Of a DNA stretch of 64,000 nucleotides, positions 55,716 to 64,000 are shown in pieces. A program made the translations under genes and the position numbers. Origin of the DNA: Sinorhizobium kostiense (lineage in GTDB: Bacteria > Pseudomonadota > Alphaproteobacteria > Rhizobiales > Rhizobiaceae); contig NZ_JAGILA010000004.1 of the NCBI RefSeq assembly GCF_017874595.1, positions 124,001 through 188,000 on the forward strand, given 5' to 3'. Every line of letters starts with the position of its first letter. Position 1 is the stretch's first letter. The notes beneath the pieces are model-generated. The model was not told the origin of the DNA, made no database searches, and worked only from the letters and a program-made list of their open reading frames with translations.

Positions 55716-55850
55716 TGTTTACGAGTTTGTGGGAAATGTGCAACAGCGGCGACGGGAGCGCCCGCGGTGTCGCGCCTGCCTCCGAAGCATGGGTCATTGA
55801 TGATACGATCGACCGGGCGCGGGACTCGCCCCTCATCCCGCTGCCGCGAC

Positions 55851-55925
55851 CTTCTCCCCGCAGGCGGGGAGAAGGGGCAAATGGCACCGCCGGTGTTCCC
55901 TCGCCCCGCCTGCGGGGAGAGGGCT
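55851..55925. repeat. mosaic repeat with two GC-rich hairpins
   Basis: CTTCTCCCCG and CGGGGAGAAG (55851-55874) form a 10-bp hairpin, followed by CCCCGC-CT-GCGGGG (55904-55917). The modules match repeats at 36.8 and 60.2 kb. The first hairpin could work as a terminator for either direction. Confidence 0.7.
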
Positions 55926-55952
55926 AGGGTGAGGGACAAATTCAAACAGACG

Positions 55953-57380
55953 TCAGCCGTGATTGATCATGATGTGGCGAACGGCCGTATAGTCCTCGAG
56001 CGCATAGACCGACATGTCCTTGCCGTAGCCCGACTGTTTGACGCCGCCATGCGGCATTTCGTTGGTCAGCATGAAATGGGTGTTGATCCAGGTGCAGCCA
56101 TATTGCAACCGGGAGGCGGCCTTCATCGCCTTGCCAATGTCCTTCGTCCAGACGGAGGAGGCGAGGCCGTAGTCGCTGTCGTTCGCCCAACCGATCACGT
56201 CGTCTTCACCCGAAAAGCGAGTCACGGAGACGACCGGGCCGAAGACTTCGCGCCGAACGATCTCGTCCGCTTGCGTCGCGCCGGCGACGACGGTCGGCTG
56301 GAAGAAGAAACCTTCTTCGCTGCCGGGGCGGCCGCCGGTGGTAATCTCGATGTGCCTCTGCTCGGCGGCCCGCTCGACGAAGCTTGCGACGCGATCGCGC
56401 TGGCGCTTCGAGATCAAGGGGCCGATCTCGTTTTCCAAGTCGTCGGCGAGATTAAAGCGGATCGTCGAGACGGCGGCCGAAAGGTCGGCGACGAACCTCT
56501 CATAGACGCCGGACTCGGCGTAGATCCGGCAGGCGGCGGTGCAGTCCTGGCCGGCATTGTAGTAGCCGAAGGTGCGGATACCATTGACGACGGCTTCGAG
56601 TTCGGCATCGTCATAGACGATGACCGGCGCCTTGCCGCCGAGTTCGAGATGCGTGCGCTTCACGGTTTTCGCGGCGGCGGTCAACACCTTCTTGCCCGTC
56701 GCAATATCGCCGGTGATCGACACCATGGCGACCTTCGGATGATTGATCAGCGCGTTGCCAACCGTCTCGCCGCGCCCGGCGATGACGTTGACGACGCCTT
56801 CGGGAAGGATGTCGGCCAGGAGGCGCGCAAGCTTCAACGCCGTCAGCGGCGTCTGCTCCGACGGCTTGAAGACGACGGTGTTGCCCCCGGCGATCGCCGG
56901 CGCGAGCTTCCAGGCCATCATCATCAGCGGGTAGTTCCAGGGCGCGATCGAGCCGACAATGCCGATCGGATCGCGGCGGATCATCGAGGTGTGGCCGGCA
57001 AGGTATTCGCCCGCCGTCGGCGCATGCAGGTTGCGCACCGCGCCGGCGAAGAAGCGCCAGCAATCGATGATTGCCGGCAGTTCGTCGTTCTTCACCGCAT
57101 TGATCGGCTTGCCGCAGTTTAGCGCTTCGAGCGCGGCGAAGTCGTCCGCATTCCTCTCGATCGCGTCGGCGATCCTCAACAGATAGCCCGAGCGCTCGGC
57201 CGGCGTTGTCTGAGACCAGGTCATGAAGGCGCGTTCGGCGGCCTCGACCGCGGCGTCGATCTGCGCATGGGAGGCTTCGGCAAGATCGAGGATCTTGGCG
57301 CCCGTTCTCGGATTGAGGATAAGTTCCTCTGCCTCGGTCCCGGCTTCGAAGCGCGATCCGATCAGGAGTTGGGTGTCCAT
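55953..57380 (-). CDS. aldehyde dehydrogenase, aminobutyraldehyde type
   Basis: 475 residues from the ATG at 57380 with GGGAGAACAGAC upstream. The catalytic motifs are present: [34 protein letters not shown], the general-base Glu in LELGGKAP and the nucleophile Cys in [11 protein letters not shown]. The last gene of a polyamine-type ABC transporter operon. It strongly resembles the gamma-aminobutyraldehyde dehydrogenase PatD/YdcW of E. coli, which lies with the YdcSTUV importer; that parallel supports oxidation of an aminoaldehyde to the amino acid. Betaine-aldehyde activity is an alternative. Confidence 0.87.
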   Translation of the reverse strand: MDTQLLIGSRFEAGTEAEELILNPRTGAKILDLAEASHAQIDAAVEAAERAFMTWSQTTPAERSGYLLRIADAIERNADDFAALEALNCGKPINAVKNDELPAIIDCWRFFAGAVRNLHAPTAGEYLAGHTSMIRRDPIGIVGSIAPWNYPLMMMAWKLAPAIAGGNTVVFKPSEQTPLTALKLARLLADILPEGVVNVIAGRGETVGNALINHPKVAMVSITGDIATGKKVLTAAAKTVKRTHLELGGKAPVIVYDDAELEAVVNGIRTFGYYNAGQDCTAACRIYAESGVYERFVADLSAAVSTIRFNLADDLENEIGPLISKRQRDRVASFVERAAEQRHIEITTGGRPGSEEGFFFQPTVVAGATQADEIVRREVFGPVVSVTRFSGEDDVIGWANDSDYGLASSVWTKDIGKAMKAASRLQYGCTWINTHFMLTNEMPHGGVKQSGYGKDMSVYALEDYTAVRHIMINHG

Positions 57381-57403
57381 GTCTGTTCTCCCTTGGTTTG
57401 ATG

Positions 57404-58219
57404 TCACTTGCTAGCGCCGGCGATCTGGTCGCCATCGCGGGTGAGGTAATAGGCGCCGAGGATCGGCAGGAAGGTGACGATCACCACGACCATCGCGACG
57501 ACATTGGTGACCGGGCGCTGGCGCGGACGGATCAGCTCTTCGAGCATCCAGATCGGCAGCGTCGACTGCTGCCCGGCGGTAAAGGTGGTGACGATCACCT
57601 CGTCGAACGAAAGCGCGAAGGCGAGCATGCCGCCGGCAAGCAGCGCCGTGCCGATATTCGGCAGGATGACATAGCGGAAGGTCTGGAAGCCGTCGGCGCC
57701 GAGGTCCATCGAGGCCTCGATCAGCGACCCGGAGATGCGCCGGAAGCGCGCGACCGCATTGTTGTAGACGACGACGATGCAGAAGGTCGCGTGTCCCAGC
57801 ACGATCGTCCAGAAGGAAAAGGGGATCTCCGCGATCGAGAAGGCCGAGCGAAGCGCGATGCCGGTGATGATACCGGGAAGAGCGATCGGCAGGATGACGA
57901 GAAGTGAGATCGTTTCGCGGCCGAAGAAGCGGGTCTGGCTCACCGCGGCGGCACAGAGCGTGCCCAGCACCAGTGCGAAAGCGGTCGCGATCGAGGCCAC
58001 CTTGACGGAGAGCGTCAGCGCCGCCCAGACGTCCGGCCGGCTCCAGGCGACCGCGAACCATTGCGTGGTCAGCCCGGGGGGTGGGAACTGGTAGCTTTTC
58101 TCCTCGGTGGTGAAGGCGTAGAGAAAGATCAAGAGGATCGGCAGGTGCATGAAGGCGAGGCCGGCGGCAGCGGCGATCTTCAGTCCAAACGGAGCGCGGT
58201 TCGATTTCTCAGAGCGCAT
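57404..58219 (-). CDS. ABC transporter permease, polyamine type (PotC/YdcV)
   Basis: 271 residues from the ATG at 58219 ([15 protein letters not shown]); the frame reads on upstream only as a shadow. Six membrane helices, with the EAA loop [25 protein letters not shown] and the PotC-like [20 protein letters not shown] loop. It is the second membrane subunit of a polyamine or aminated-compound importer. It overlaps the first permease gene by 11 bases. Confidence 0.9.
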   Translation of the reverse strand: MRSEKSNRAPFGLKIAAAAGLAFMHLPILLIFLYAFTTEEKSYQFPPPGLTTQWFAVAWSRPDVWAALTLSVKVASIATAFALVLGTLCAAAVSQTRFFGRETISLLVILPIALPGIITGIALRSAFSIAEIPFSFWTIVLGHATFCIVVVYNNAVARFRRISGSLIEASMDLGADGFQTFRYVILPNIGTALLAGGMLAFALSFDEVIVTTFTAGQQSTLPIWMLEELIRPRQRPVTNVVAMVVVIVTFLPILGAYYLTRDGDQIAGASK

Positions 58220-59159
58220 CGAAGGCCCCCATGCGTTTGGCCATCCAGAGATAGGCGCCCATGATGACGATCGGCACCACCGTGAAGGCGGCGGCGAGCG
58301 GGATATTGCCGGCGGTGCCCTGCTGGGCATAGACGGCCTGGCCGATGAAGAGCCGCGACGAGCCGATGATCTGGGGGATGATGTAGTCGCCGAGCGTCAG
58401 CGAGAAGGTGAAGATCGACCCGGCGACGATGCCCGGCAGCGCCAGGGGGAAGATGACGTGGCGGAAGGTCTGCGCCGGCGTGCCGCCGAGGTCGGACGAG
58501 GCTTCGATCAGGGTTGCCGGCACGCGCTCCAGCGCCGCCTGGATCGGCAGGATCATGAAAGGCATCCAGACATAGACGAAGACGATGAAGGTGCCGGTGT
58601 AGCTGATCGACAGCGAGTTGCCGCCGACGATCGGCAGCGATAGCCAGGCATCGAGCAGCCAGAGAAGGTTCAGCTTGGCAAAGAACCAGGTGAGAATGCC
58701 CTCCTTGGCGAGGACCAGCTTCCAGGCATAGACCTTGACGAGATAGCTCGACCAGAGCGGCAGCATGACGGCGAGATAGAACACCGCCTTCCATTTCCCG
58801 CGAGCGTAGCGGGCGGCGTAATAGGCGATCGGAAAGGCGATGACAGCCGAAGCGAGCGTTACCAGCGCCGCCATGAGCACAGTGCGCAGGATGATGTCGA
58901 GATTGGCCTCGGTCAGAAGCTGGCGATAGGTGGCGAGCGTGAACTCGTAATTGATCAGGCCTGAAAATTCGTCGATCGAGAAGAAGCTCTGCAGCAGAAG
59001 CGCGAAGAGCGAGCCTAGATAGACGATGCCGAGCCATATGAGAGGCGGCCCGAGCAGCACCGCCAAAAGCACATGCGGGTGCCTCCAGAAGAAGTCCGAA
59101 ACGCGGCCTGCGGTGCCGCGACGCTCCGGCACGACGAAGCTATCGGCAACGATCGTCAT
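58209..59159 (-). CDS. ABC transporter permease, polyamine type (PotB/YdcU)
   Basis: 316 residues. Six helices ([26 protein letters not shown] start, [43 protein letters not shown]) and the EAA loop [28 protein letters not shown]. It is the PotB-type first permease of the importer, overlapping the ATPase gene upstream by four bases (59156-59159). Confidence 0.9.
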   Translation of the reverse strand: MTIVADSFVVPERRGTAGRVSDFFWRHPHVLLAVLLGPPLIWLGIVYLGSLFALLLQSFFSIDEFSGLINYEFTLATYRQLLTEANLDIILRTVLMAALVTLASAVIAFPIAYYAARYARGKWKAVFYLAVMLPLWSSYLVKVYAWKLVLAKEGILTWFFAKLNLLWLLDAWLSLPIVGGNSLSISYTGTFIVFVYVWMPFMILPIQAALERVPATLIEASSDLGGTPAQTFRHVIFPLALPGIVAGSIFTFSLTLGDYIIPQIIGSSRLFIGQAVYAQQGTAGNIPLAAAFTVVPIVIMGAYLWMAKRMGAFDAL

Positions 59160-60160
59160 GCGTCCTCCATGGGATGGAGGTCATGGGCGGCGAAGCTCAA
59201 CGTCACCGGACTGCCGATGGCGGGGGCACCCCGAGCCGCCGGGCTGGCGACTGCGATTCGCGCGCCGTCGACGCCGACGTCGACGACGATGCGATTGGTC
59301 GCGCCGAGGAAGCTATGGGAGGCGACGGTGCCGGAGAGGCTAAGCGCACCATTCATCGGCGGGGCGATCGCCACCGCCTCGGGCCTGAGGCTTGCGAACG
59401 CGGCATTCAGCCCGAGCGCCTGGCACAGCTTGGCCGAAAGTACGTTGGACGAGCCGACGAAATCAGCGACGAAGCGGGTCCTCGGGCGGTTGTACACCTC
59501 CTCCGGCGTGCCGAGCTGCTGGATGCGCCCGTCGTTGAAAACGGCGAGCCGATCGGCCATCGACAGAGCCTCGCCCTGGTCATGGGTGACGAACACGAAG
59601 GTTATGCCGAGCGACTTCTGCAGGCTCTTCAACTCCTCCTGCATCTGTTCGCGGAGCTTCAGATCAAGCGCGCCGAGTGGCTCGTCAAGGAGCAGAACCT
59701 TCGGCTTGTTGACGAGCGCGCGGGCAAGCGCCACGCGCTGCCGCTGGCCGCCGGAAAGCTGGCCCGGCCGGCGCCCGCCGTAGCCCGGCAGCTTGACCAT
59801 GGCCAGCGCATCCTCGGCGGCCTTGCGCCGTTCCTCGCGTCCGATGCCTTTCACCATCAGCCCATAGGCGACGTTTTCGAGGATGGAGAGGTGCGGGAAG
59901 AGGGCATAATCCTGGAAGACGGTGTTGACGCTGCGCCGGTAGGGCGGCACGCCCTCGGCGGTCTCGCCGAAAATCTCGATATGGCCGCCGGTCGGCTGCT
60001 CGAAGCCGGCCAACAATCGGAGACAGGTCGTCTTGCCGGAGCCGGACGGCCCGAGCATGGCGAAGAATTCGCCCTCGGCAATTGCGAGATTCACGCGATC
60101 GACGGCGCGTATGGCGCCGAAGTGGCGGGACACGTTGTCGAAGAGGACGGCGGTTGTCAT
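59156..60160 (-). CDS. ABC transporter ATP-binding protein, polyamine type (PotA/YdcT)
   Basis: 334 residues from the ATG at 60160. Walker A LGPSGSGKTTCLRLLAG, Q-loop VFQDYALFPH, signature LSGGQRQRVALARAL, Walker B VLLLDEPLGALD, H-loop FVTHDQGEA, and a C-terminal TOBE domain (LRPEAVAIAPP, DVGVDGARIAV). It powers the importer, and substrates are probably polyamines or related amines. First of a tight permease-permease-dehydrogenase chain. Confidence 0.94.
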   Translation of the reverse strand: MTTAVLFDNVSRHFGAIRAVDRVNLAIAEGEFFAMLGPSGSGKTTCLRLLAGFEQPTGGHIEIFGETAEGVPPYRRSVNTVFQDYALFPHLSILENVAYGLMVKGIGREERRKAAEDALAMVKLPGYGGRRPGQLSGGQRQRVALARALVNKPKVLLLDEPLGALDLKLREQMQEELKSLQKSLGITFVFVTHDQGEALSMADRLAVFNDGRIQQLGTPEEVYNRPRTRFVADFVGSSNVLSAKLCQALGLNAAFASLRPEAVAIAPPMNGALSLSGTVASHSFLGATNRIVVDVGVDGARIAVASPAARGAPAIGSPVTLSFAAHDLHPMEDA

Positions 60161-60179
60161 TGTCGACTCCAGATGATGC

Positions 60180-60350
60180 TGCCCCTCATCCGCCCTGCCG
60201 GGCACCTTCTCCCCGCTCGCGGGGAGAAGGGCATCCGCGGCCGGCGTCTTGTTCCAACTGCCATGCCTGAAGGGTCGGGCACGGTCGTCCCCTCTCCCCG
60301 CAAACAGGGAGAGGGCCAGTCCTCGGGTTTAAACCCGAGGAGAGGGGCAA
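60180..60350. repeat. compound mosaic repeat with a 20-bp perfect palindrome
   Basis: CCTTCTCCCCGC and GCGGGGAGAAGG around 60205-60230 form a hairpin, CCTCTCCCCGCAAACAGGGAGAGGG a second one, and 60321-60340 is a perfect 20-bp palindrome centred on TTTAAA. The elements recur at 36.8, 43.2 and 55.9 kb. It separates the binding-protein gene from the ATPase gene. Confidence 0.75.
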
Positions 60351-60375
60351 ATGCTTGCGATATGAGGGCGCCTGC

Positions 60376-61536
60376 TCACCGCCCGCCGATCACGCCGATA
60401 TAATCGGAGACCCAACGGTGATAGGGCACGCATTCGCCCTGGCTTTCGCACTTCGACACCGGCGTCTTCCAGAACTTGACCCGTTCGAAGTCGTTATAGC
60501 CGTTGGTGGCGCAGCCTTCGTCGGTCAGGAGCGCGTTGCCCTTGCAGGCGGCGCCGACCGAAGGGTTGGCGCCGAACCAGGCCGAGACATCGCCTTGCAC
60601 CTTCGGCGAAAGCGTGTGTTCCATCCACATATAGGCGCAGTTCGGATGCTCGCTCTCGGCATGCAGCATCGTCGTGTCAGCCCAGCCCGTCACCCCTTCT
60701 TCGGGGATGACCGAGTCGATCGGCAGCTTCTCGGCCTTCATCAGGTTCACCTGGAAGGGCCAGGATCCGGAGGCGACGACGCCCTCGTTCTTGAAATCGT
60801 CGATCTGGATCATCGCGTCGTGCCAGTAACGACCGACGAGCGTGCGCTGGACGCGCAGCAGGTCGAGGGCGGCCTTGTACTGCTCTTCGTTGAGCTCATA
60901 AGGGTCCTTGATGCCGAGCTCCGGCTTGTGCGCCATCAGGTAGTTGGCGGCGTCGGCGACGTGGATCGGGCCGTCATAGGCCTGGACGCGGCCCTTGTTG
61001 GACTTGCCGTCGGGTAGCGTCACCTCCTCGAAGACGACGTTCCAGCTTTTCGGCGGCTCACCCTTGAAGACTTCCGTATTGTACATCAGCACGTTCGGAC
61101 CCCAGACATAGGGGGTACCGTAATGGACGTCGTTCACCGTGTGCCAGGGCGCATTCTGCATCCGCTCGTCGATCGTCTTCCAGCTCGGGATGAGGTCCGT
61201 GTTGATCGGCTGGACGCGTTTGCCGGCGACGAGGCGCAGCGACGCGTCGCCGGAGGCGGTGACAAGGTCGAAACCGCCTTCGTTCATCAACGCCACCATC
61301 TCGTCGGAGGTGGCGGCGGTCTTCACGCTGATCTTGCAGCCAGTCTTGTTCTCGAAATCCGTGACCCAATCGTAGTTCTTGTCGGTTTCGCCGCGCTCGA
61401 TATAGCCAGGCCAGGCGACGATCGAGAGTGCGCCTTCGCCCGGACCGAGCTCTTTCAGCGGCTCCTGCGCAAGGGCGGGCGCGACGAGGCCCAGCGAAAG
61501 GGTCAGCGCCGTGCAGCATTTCATGGTCTGCTTCAT
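60376..61536 (-). CDS. ABC transporter substrate-binding protein, polyamine type (YdcS/PotD-like)
   Basis: 386 residues from the ATG at 61536 with GGGGAGAC upstream. Signal peptide KCCTALTLSLGLVAPALAQ. The mature protein has LSIVAWPGYIERGETD, DWVTDFENKTGCKISVK, EMVALMNEGGFDLVTASGD and TPYVWGPNVLMYNTEVF, the spermidine/putrescine-binding fold (class I SBP family 1). The PYHRWVSDYIGVIGG end is typical of the YdcS group. First gene of the importer operon, before the repeat and the ATPase gene. Confidence 0.92.
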   Translation of the reverse strand: MKQTMKCCTALTLSLGLVAPALAQEPLKELGPGEGALSIVAWPGYIERGETDKNYDWVTDFENKTGCKISVKTAATSDEMVALMNEGGFDLVTASGDASLRLVAGKRVQPINTDLIPSWKTIDERMQNAPWHTVNDVHYGTPYVWGPNVLMYNTEVFKGEPPKSWNVVFEEVTLPDGKSNKGRVQAYDGPIHVADAANYLMAHKPELGIKDPYELNEEQYKAALDLLRVQRTLVGRYWHDAMIQIDDFKNEGVVASGSWPFQVNLMKAEKLPIDSVIPEEGVTGWADTTMLHAESEHPNCAYMWMEHTLSPKVQGDVSAWFGANPSVGAACKGNALLTDEGCATNGYNDFERVKFWKTPVSKCESQGECVPYHRWVSDYIGVIGGR

Positions 61537-61658
61537 CTGAAGTCTCCCCGGTTGCGCCGCCGGTCGGCGGCTTTGTTCCCGAGGGGGAGCGTGCTCCCAA
61601 TCCGCCGCATTCGCAAATTCATTAATCAGAATGTCGTTATCGGTTTTGCCGATATCGA

Positions 61659-62567
61659 TCAGCGGGGACGGGCGCTGCGCAGGGCTTCGGCGATGCCGAC
61701 GAAATCGCGCGCCGATTGCGGCAGGCTCGAGCCCTTGCGCCAGACCATGCCGACCTGGACGACCGGCAGCGCGCCCGAGACGTCGCGGCTTTCGATCCGG
61801 TCGCCTTCGAGCGACCATGGGCGATAGACGAGGTCAGGGAGGAGCGCGATGCCGGCGCCGGTCGCGACCAGGCTCCTGACCGCCTCAACCGAGCGGGTGC
61901 GGAAGGCGACATGCGGACGGGCGCCGAGCGCCGTCAAAAGCTTGCCGGTATTCTCCTCGATCTCGTCCACGGTCAGCATGATCAGCGGTTCCCTGCCGAT
62001 ATCCTCGACCGAGATGATGTCGGCGCTGACCAGCGGGTGGCCGATCGGGAGCCAGAGCCGATAGGGGGAGGTCTCCAGGATTTCCGCTTGAAGCGCCATG
62101 CGGTCGCGCAGGTTGGAGATGACCATCACCGCCACGTCGAGTTCGCCGCCGATCAAGAGATGTTCGAGATAGGAGCCGTTGTCTTCAATGGCACTCACCT
62201 CGACGCCAGGACAGGCGCGGCGATAGCGGGCGAGCAGGTCGGAGAGCACGTAGCCGGCGACGAGCGAGGTCACGCCGAGATTGAGCTTGCCGCCACGTTC
62301 CTCGCGGTTCTCCGCGAAGCTCCGTCGGGCGTCGGAAACATCCGCCAGGATCTTCGTCGCATGGCGCAGGAACTGATGGCCGTTATGGGTGATCGAAAGT
62401 CCGCGCGGATGGCGGTCGAAGAGCTCCACGCCAAGGTCGCCTTCGAGCTCCTTGAGCGCTTCGGTGATCGAGGACTGCGAGATCGAGAGGTTCTGCGCCG
62501 CGCGCGTGACGGAGCCCTGTTCGGCGACGGCGACGAAATATTGCAATTGCCGGAGTGTGAATGCCAT
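61659..62567 (-). CDS. LysR-family transcriptional regulator
   Basis: 302 residues from the ATG at 62567 (MAFTLRQLQYFVAVAEQGSVTRAAQ); the frame reads on to 62744 as the shadow of the esterase region. The HTH is SVTRAAQNLSISQSSITEALKELEGDLGVELFDRHPRGLSITHNG; the effector domain follows (LNLGVTSLVAGYVLSDLLARY, VAVMVISNLRDR). It lies upstream of the importer operon on the same strand and is divergent from the esterase gene, 121 bases apart. It may regulate either. Confidence 0.92.
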   Translation of the reverse strand: MAFTLRQLQYFVAVAEQGSVTRAAQNLSISQSSITEALKELEGDLGVELFDRHPRGLSITHNGHQFLRHATKILADVSDARRSFAENREERGGKLNLGVTSLVAGYVLSDLLARYRRACPGVEVSAIEDNGSYLEHLLIGGELDVAVMVISNLRDRMALQAEILETSPYRLWLPIGHPLVSADIISVEDIGREPLIMLTVDEIEENTGKLLTALGARPHVAFRTRSVEAVRSLVATGAGIALLPDLVYRPWSLEGDRIESRDVSGALPVVQVGMVWRKGSSLPQSARDFVGIAEALRSARPR

Positions 62568-62688
62568 GCGCGAGTTAATACTGGCGGCCGATGCGAAGGC
62601 AAGCGGCTTCACGGCTGCGTCAGGTTCTGCCGTATATTGGCGTGCGCGGTGGAGCGTCGATGGTAAGCTCTCACCGAAGGAGCCCGGG

Positions 62689-63612
62689 ATGGATATGTCA
62701 GGATCGAAGTCGATGCCGGCGGAGGCGGAGATACTCGCCTTCAATGAACGTTGCGAGAGATTTTATCCGGCGGATGCCGTGAATGCTTCCGTAGAGCAGC
62801 AGCGGCAATGGTATGACGCGCTCTGCGCCGAATTCGATGCCCCGTCGCCCGGGGGACTGACGCGGCGCGACGAGCAAGTCCGGGGGACAATCCCGGTCCG
62901 GCATTATCGGCCGGCGGAGGTCGCGACCGAGACACGCATCTTCTACGTCCATGGCGGCGGCTTCGTCGTCGGGTCGCTCGCGAGCCATGACGCGATCTGC
63001 GCCGAGCTTGCGCATGGCGCCCGGGCCGAATTGACTTCGGTAGACTATCGGCTGGCTCCCGAGCATCCCTGGCCGACAGCATTCGAGGATTGTTACGGGG
63101 TGCTTGAGGCGCTGGTTGCCGACGGACGGACGCTGGTCGTCGCCGGCGACAGCGCCGGCGGCAATCTTGTGGCGGGCATCGTGCTCAAGGCGAAGGCCAA
63201 TGGCCTTTCCGGCGTGGTAGGGCAGGCGCTGGTCTATCCCGGCCTTGGCGGCGATCTCGTCAGCGGATCCTACGCGGAGATGTCGGAGGCGCCGGGGCTT
63301 TCGACGGCGGACGTTGCTTACTATCGCGAGGTATTGAAGGCGCCGGCCGACGACGTCTTTGCCTTTCCGTTGAAGGCCGAGGACCTTGCCGGATTGCCAC
63401 CCGCCTATATCACGGCCGCCCGTTTCGATCCGCTGCGCGACGATGCACGCCGCTATGCGGCGCGGCTCGTTGAGGCTGGCGTCGACGTCACCTTCCGCGA
63501 GGAGCCGCAGATGATCCATGCGTGGCTCCGGGCACGGCATATGAGTCCTGGTGCGCGGGATGGGTTCCGTCATCTGGTGCAGGGCGTGGCGGAACTGGTG
63601 GGGACGGCGTGA
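62689..63612 (+). CDS. alpha/beta hydrolase, hormone-sensitive-lipase family esterase
   Basis: 307 residues from the ATG at 62689, with AAGGAG seven bases upstream. The HSL-family signature is complete: the oxyanion loop HGGGFVVGSLASHD near residue 90, RLAPEHPWPTAFEDCY, the nucleophile elbow VVAGDSAGGNLVAG around residue 150, an acid Asp in RFDPLRDDARR and the His in MIHAWLR. It cleaves short-chain esters or a related carboxylic ester in the cytoplasm. Its last codons and stop lie in a 21-bp tandem duplication. It is divergent from the LysR gene. Confidence 0.92.
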   Translation: MDMSGSKSMPAEAEILAFNERCERFYPADAVNASVEQQRQWYDALCAEFDAPSPGGLTRRDEQVRGTIPVRHYRPAEVATETRIFYVHGGGFVVGSLASHDAICAELAHGARAELTSVDYRLAPEHPWPTAFEDCYGVLEALVADGRTLVVAGDSAGGNLVAGIVLKAKANGLSGVVGQALVYPGLGGDLVSGSYAEMSEAPGLSTADVAYYREVLKAPADDVFAFPLKAEDLAGLPPAYITAARFDPLRDDARRYAARLVEAGVDVTFREEPQMIHAWLRARHMSPGARDGFRHLVQGVAELVGTA

Positions 63613-63641
63613 GCGCCGGTGGGAACGGCGTGAGCGCCGGT
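63600..63641 (+). repeat. 21-bp tandem duplication at the esterase 3' end
   Basis: The unit GGGGACGGCGTGAGCGCCGG-T at 63600-63620 is repeated at 63621-63641 with one G-to-A change, followed by a partial third unit (GGGA). The first unit contains the esterase stop codon. The GGCG..CGCC core could pair. Confidence 0.85.
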
Positions 63642-63666
63642 GGGAGATTGATCTTGCTGAGTCATT

Positions 63667-63712
63667 CACGGCGCGGACGCGCCGTGGCTGGATCCCTGTG
63701 ACGAGCACAGGG
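63667..63712 (+). repeat. double-hairpin intergenic repeat
   Basis: CACGGCGCG-GA-CGCGCCGTG (63667-63686) and CCCTGTG-ACGAG-CACAGGG (63694-63712) are two adjacent perfect stems. The style is that of a dispersed rhizobial repeat; no other copy lies in this window. It lies between the esterase and the GIY-YIG gene and may serve as a terminator. Confidence 0.65.
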
Positions 63713-63796
63713 ATGAGGAGTTTGTGGACTGACTTGTGCGCAACCGCGGCGACTGTCGCTTGCTGAAACGTTGCCAGTCGTGCACGCTGAGGCTGA

Positions 63797-64000
63797 ATGA
63801 AGGGCTATGTCTATATACTGGCATCCAAGCGAAACGGGACGCTCTATACCGGCGTTACCCGTGACCTCTCGCGGCGGCTGTTCGAGCATCAGAACAACCT
63901 GACACCCGGCTTCACGTCCAAATACGGTGTGAAGACGCTGGTCTGGTTCGAAGAGTTTGATTTGCTGACAACCGCCATCACGCGGGAGAAAACAATCAAG
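63797..64000 (+). CDS. GIY-YIG nuclease-domain protein, cut by the window edge
   Basis: The frame from the ATG at 63797 stays open to the end (68 codons). It reads KGYVYILASKRNGTLYTGVT, then RDLSRRLFEHQNNLTPGF and TSKYGVKTLVWFEEF. It belongs to the GIY-YIG family, the small YhbQ/UPF0213-like group found in most rhizobia; the GIY-YIG motif is represented by YVYIL and LYTGVTRDLSRR. These are small nucleases or nucleic-acid-binding proteins of unclear physiological role. Confidence 0.9.
   Translation, partial: MKGYVYILASKRNGTLYTGVTRDLSRRLFEHQNNLTPGFTSKYGVKTLVWFEEFDLLTTAITREKTIK

Overview
The window reads as a chromosomal stretch of a GC-rich alphaproteobacterium of the Rhizobiaceae, most likely Ensifer/Sinorhizobium. 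The basis is the gene set (carA, a YqeY-type protein, dnaG, recQ, kbl-tdh and a 684-residue rpoD with long acidic inserts), TGA-N9-TCA iron operators of the RirA type, a B12 riboswitch before cbtBA, RpoE2-like promoters, and many short palindromic intergenic mosaic repeats. The species is an inference; no database was searched.

Layout. 1-4.4 kb: an EamA-type permease cut by the window edge, a PQQ-type sugar dehydrogenase, two tiny overlapping membrane proteins and an aspartate aminotransferase. 4.7-15.9 kb: housekeeping core (carA divergent from yqeY, then dnaG, recQ, kbl-tdh, rpoD). 16-20.5 kb: small conserved genes (GYD protein, lytic transglycosylase lipoprotein, DUF1428, YjbQ, SnoaL-like, a secreted basic protein, a SIMPL protein) and a tRNA-Ile(CAT). 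20.5-29.3 kb: an accessory segment of stress or detoxification type (PhnB-like, DUF4287, LysR with a Tat-exported metallo-beta-lactamase-fold enzyme, DUF4126-like protein, Tat alpha/beta hydrolase, DJ-1-like protein, a 931-residue winged-helix/NTPase regulator), with two decayed gene remnants.

29.5-33.6 kb holds the most interesting cassette: an Xre regulator, a SARP-like (BTAD/TPR) regulator, a 71-residue protein and a YcaO enzyme, all in one tight operon. It is followed by a 72-residue orphan gene whose upstream region carries 10-bp direct repeats phased at 11 bp, as SARP operators are. This could be an uncharacterised YcaO peptide- or protein-modification system. 33.6-36.8 kb: a DUF1194 von Willebrand-like protein, a glucoamylase-family protein and a FhuF-like Fe-S reductase. 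36.9-38.4 kb: cobalt transporter cbtBA under a cobalamin riboswitch, with a repeat element inserted between the two genes.

38.5-43.3 kb: a Cys/Met-metabolism PLP enzyme, a MscS channel and a membrane-anchored hydrolase. 43.3-50.7 kb: a methylamine or betaine demethylation locus (LysR, two tandem 815-residue FAD-GcvT dehydrogenases, and a non-pyrrolysine MttB-family methyltransferase with no corrinoid protein next to it). 51.5-55.7 kb: an iron operon (TonB receptor, FhuF reductase, ferri-siderophore binding protein) behind two iron operators. 55.9-62.6 kb: a polyamine-type ABC importer with an aminobutyraldehyde-type dehydrogenase and a LysR. The window ends with an HSL-family esterase and a truncated GIY-YIG protein.
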